Positions 5,715 through 6,712 of a DNA stretch of 6,712 nt are shown piece by piece (position 1 is the stretch's first letter; every line of letters begins with the position of its first letter). Both the position numbers and the translations under genes were made by a program. The notes below the pieces were generated by a model. The model did no database searches and was not told where the DNA came from. It saw nothing but the letters and a program-made list of their open reading frames with translations. The stretch comes from Acidobacteriota bacterium (GTDB lineage: Bacteria > Acidobacteriota > Terriglobia > Terriglobales > Acidobacteriaceae): positions 1 through 6,712 of the forward strand of contig JAJZMO010000031.1 in assembly GCA_021798235.1 (NCBI GenBank), given 5' to 3'.

Positions 5715-6712
5715 ATGAAACAAGCTAAAGAAATTGTGTTGCGGCCCAAAGAAAAATGCCGCTGGGATCTGGTGAGTCTGGGCGAGGTGATGCTGCGCCT
5801 GGACCCGGGCGAGGGACGCATCGCCACCACGCGCAGCTTTCAAGCTTGGGAGGGCGGCGGTGAGTACAACGTGGCGCGCGGGCTGCGCCGCTGCTTTGGG
5901 CTGCGCACGGCCATTGTGACCGCGCTGGCCGACAATCCCATCGGTCGGCTGCTGGAAGACCTGATGCTGCAAGGCGGCGTCGATCTTTCGCATCTGATCT
6001 GGACTCCTTATGATGGCGTGGGCCGCACCGTGCGCAATGGACTCAACTTTACCGAGCGCGGTTTTGGCGTACGTGCCGGGCTGGGCTGTTCGGACCGCGG
6101 CCACACGGCCATTGCACAATTGCAGCCGGGGCAGATTGATTGGGATCAAATCTTTGGCCAGGAGGGAACGCGCTGGCTGCATACGGGCGGAATCTTCTGC
6201 GCGTTGTCAGAATCCACGCCACTGGTGGCGCGCGAGGCCATGCAGGCCGCGCGCAAGCATGGCGTCATCATCTCGTATGACCTGAATTATCGTGACTCGC
6301 TGTGGAAGTCCATTGGCGGCAAGAAGCGCGCGACGGAAGTGAACCGCGAACTGGCGCAGTATGTGGACGTGATGCTGGGCAACGAAGAGGACTTTACCGC
6401 CGCGTTGGGATTTCAAGTCGAGGGCGTGGATGCGAACCTTTCGCACCTGAGCACCGACAGCTTTCGCAAGATGATAGAGCAGGCCGTGGCTGCCTATCCC
6501 AACTTTCAAGTGGTGGCGACTACGCTGCGCAACGCCAAGTCGGCTACCATCAACGATTGGGGCGCGATCTGTTATGCCAACGGCGCATTTTACGAAGCGC
6601 GCACTCTACCCGATTTGGAAATTTTTGATCGCGTCGGCGGCGGCGACTCCTTTGCCTCGGGGCTGATTTATGGATTCCTGACCGGAGCAGGCCCGCAGTA
6701 TGCCGTTGAGTG
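5715..6712 (+). CDS. PfkB-family sugar kinase, likely 2-keto-3-deoxygluconate kinase-like, 3'-truncated by the window edge
   Basis: This cytoplasmic kinase should phosphorylate a sugar or sugar acid with ATP. ATG 5715 is preceded by GGGGGAAG at 5699-5706 with an 8-nt spacer. The frame stays open to the last base, giving 332 complete codons; probably only a few dozen residues are missing. Near the N-terminus SLGEVMLRLDP (from Ser21) is the first strand of the ribokinase fold. GGGEYN (47-52) followed by VARGL is the family's first signature. DLNYR (Asp189 to Arg193) and the GNEEDF segment (from 222) belong to the substrate and phosphate-Mg region. DRVGGGDSFASG (305-316) is the second PfkB signature, with GGGD forming the anion hole and Asp311 the catalytic base. 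The LNYRDSLWKS wording is typical of 2-keto-3-deoxygluconate kinases, which feed KDPG aldolase in pectin, alginate or Entner-Doudoroff-type catabolism, but substrate cannot be fixed from sequence. Fructokinase or another sugar acid kinase is possible. The TTTGCA motif cluster lies directly upstream. Confidence 0.92.
   Translation, partial: MKQAKEIVLRPKEKCRWDLVSLGEVMLRLDPGEGRIATTRSFQAWEGGGEYNVARGLRRCFGLRTAIVTALADNPIGRLLEDLMLQGGVDLSHLIWTPYDGVGRTVRNGLNFTERGFGVRAGLGCSDRGHTAIAQLQPGQIDWDQIFGQEGTRWLHTGGIFCALSESTPLVAREAMQAARKHGVIISYDLNYRDSLWKSIGGKKRATEVNRELAQYVDVMLGNEEDFTAALGFQVEGVDANLSHLSTDSFRKMIEQAVAAYPNFQVVATTLRNAKSATINDWGAICYANGAFYEARTLPDLEIFDRVGGGDSFASGLIYGFLTGAGPQYAVE

Noticed and set aside
5529..6182. 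217-codon minus-strand frame across the tRNA and the start of the kinase
   Set aside because: It runs through the tRNA gene and antisense to the clear PfkB frame; it is a shadow of those features.

Overview
This 6.7 kb window looks like an ordinary chromosomal segment of a free-living bacterium. It has moderately high GC in its genes and one conspicuously AT-rich gap. The style of the proteins (the DnaE polymerase, a lipoprotein ending in a CGxxCG-type tail, a GGGEYN-type PfkB kinase) suggests Acidobacteriota (Terriglobia-like). That is an inference from general familiarity, not a search result.

Layout. Positions 1-3015 (+) hold the 3' four-fifths or more of dnaE, the alpha subunit of the replicative DNA polymerase III; its start lies before the window. 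Positions 3016-3481 are a mostly non-coding gap, AT-rich near its left end, with an 18-bp tandem direct repeat near 3357-3394. Positions 3482-4405 (+) encode a membrane-bound phosphoglycosyl transferase (bacterial sugar transferase family) that would begin assembly of a surface glycan. Positions 4572-5243 (-) encode a small lipoprotein of unknown function, convergent with the transferase gene. Positions 5483-5557 (-) are a tRNA-Glu gene with anticodon CTC, with its own promoter. From 5715 to the window end (+) runs a PfkB-family sugar kinase, probably acting on 2-keto-3-deoxygluconate or a related sugar acid, cut by the window edge. The roughly 160 bp between the tRNA and the kinase carries an unusual cluster of TTTGCA motifs.

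How the genes work together. The window does not look like one operon: transcription changes direction three times and the products serve unrelated tasks (replication, glycan initiation, an envelope lipoprotein, translation, sugar acid catabolism). Each gene probably has its own promoter. I found no mobile element, CRISPR array, toxin-antitoxin pair, defence gene or phage gene. The features worth a second look are regulatory or family-level: the tandem repeat ahead of the transferase, the TTTGCA cluster ahead of the kinase, the uncharacterised lipoprotein, and the apparently retained metal-binding motif in the DnaE PHP domain. I see no convincing evidence for a new multi-gene system here.
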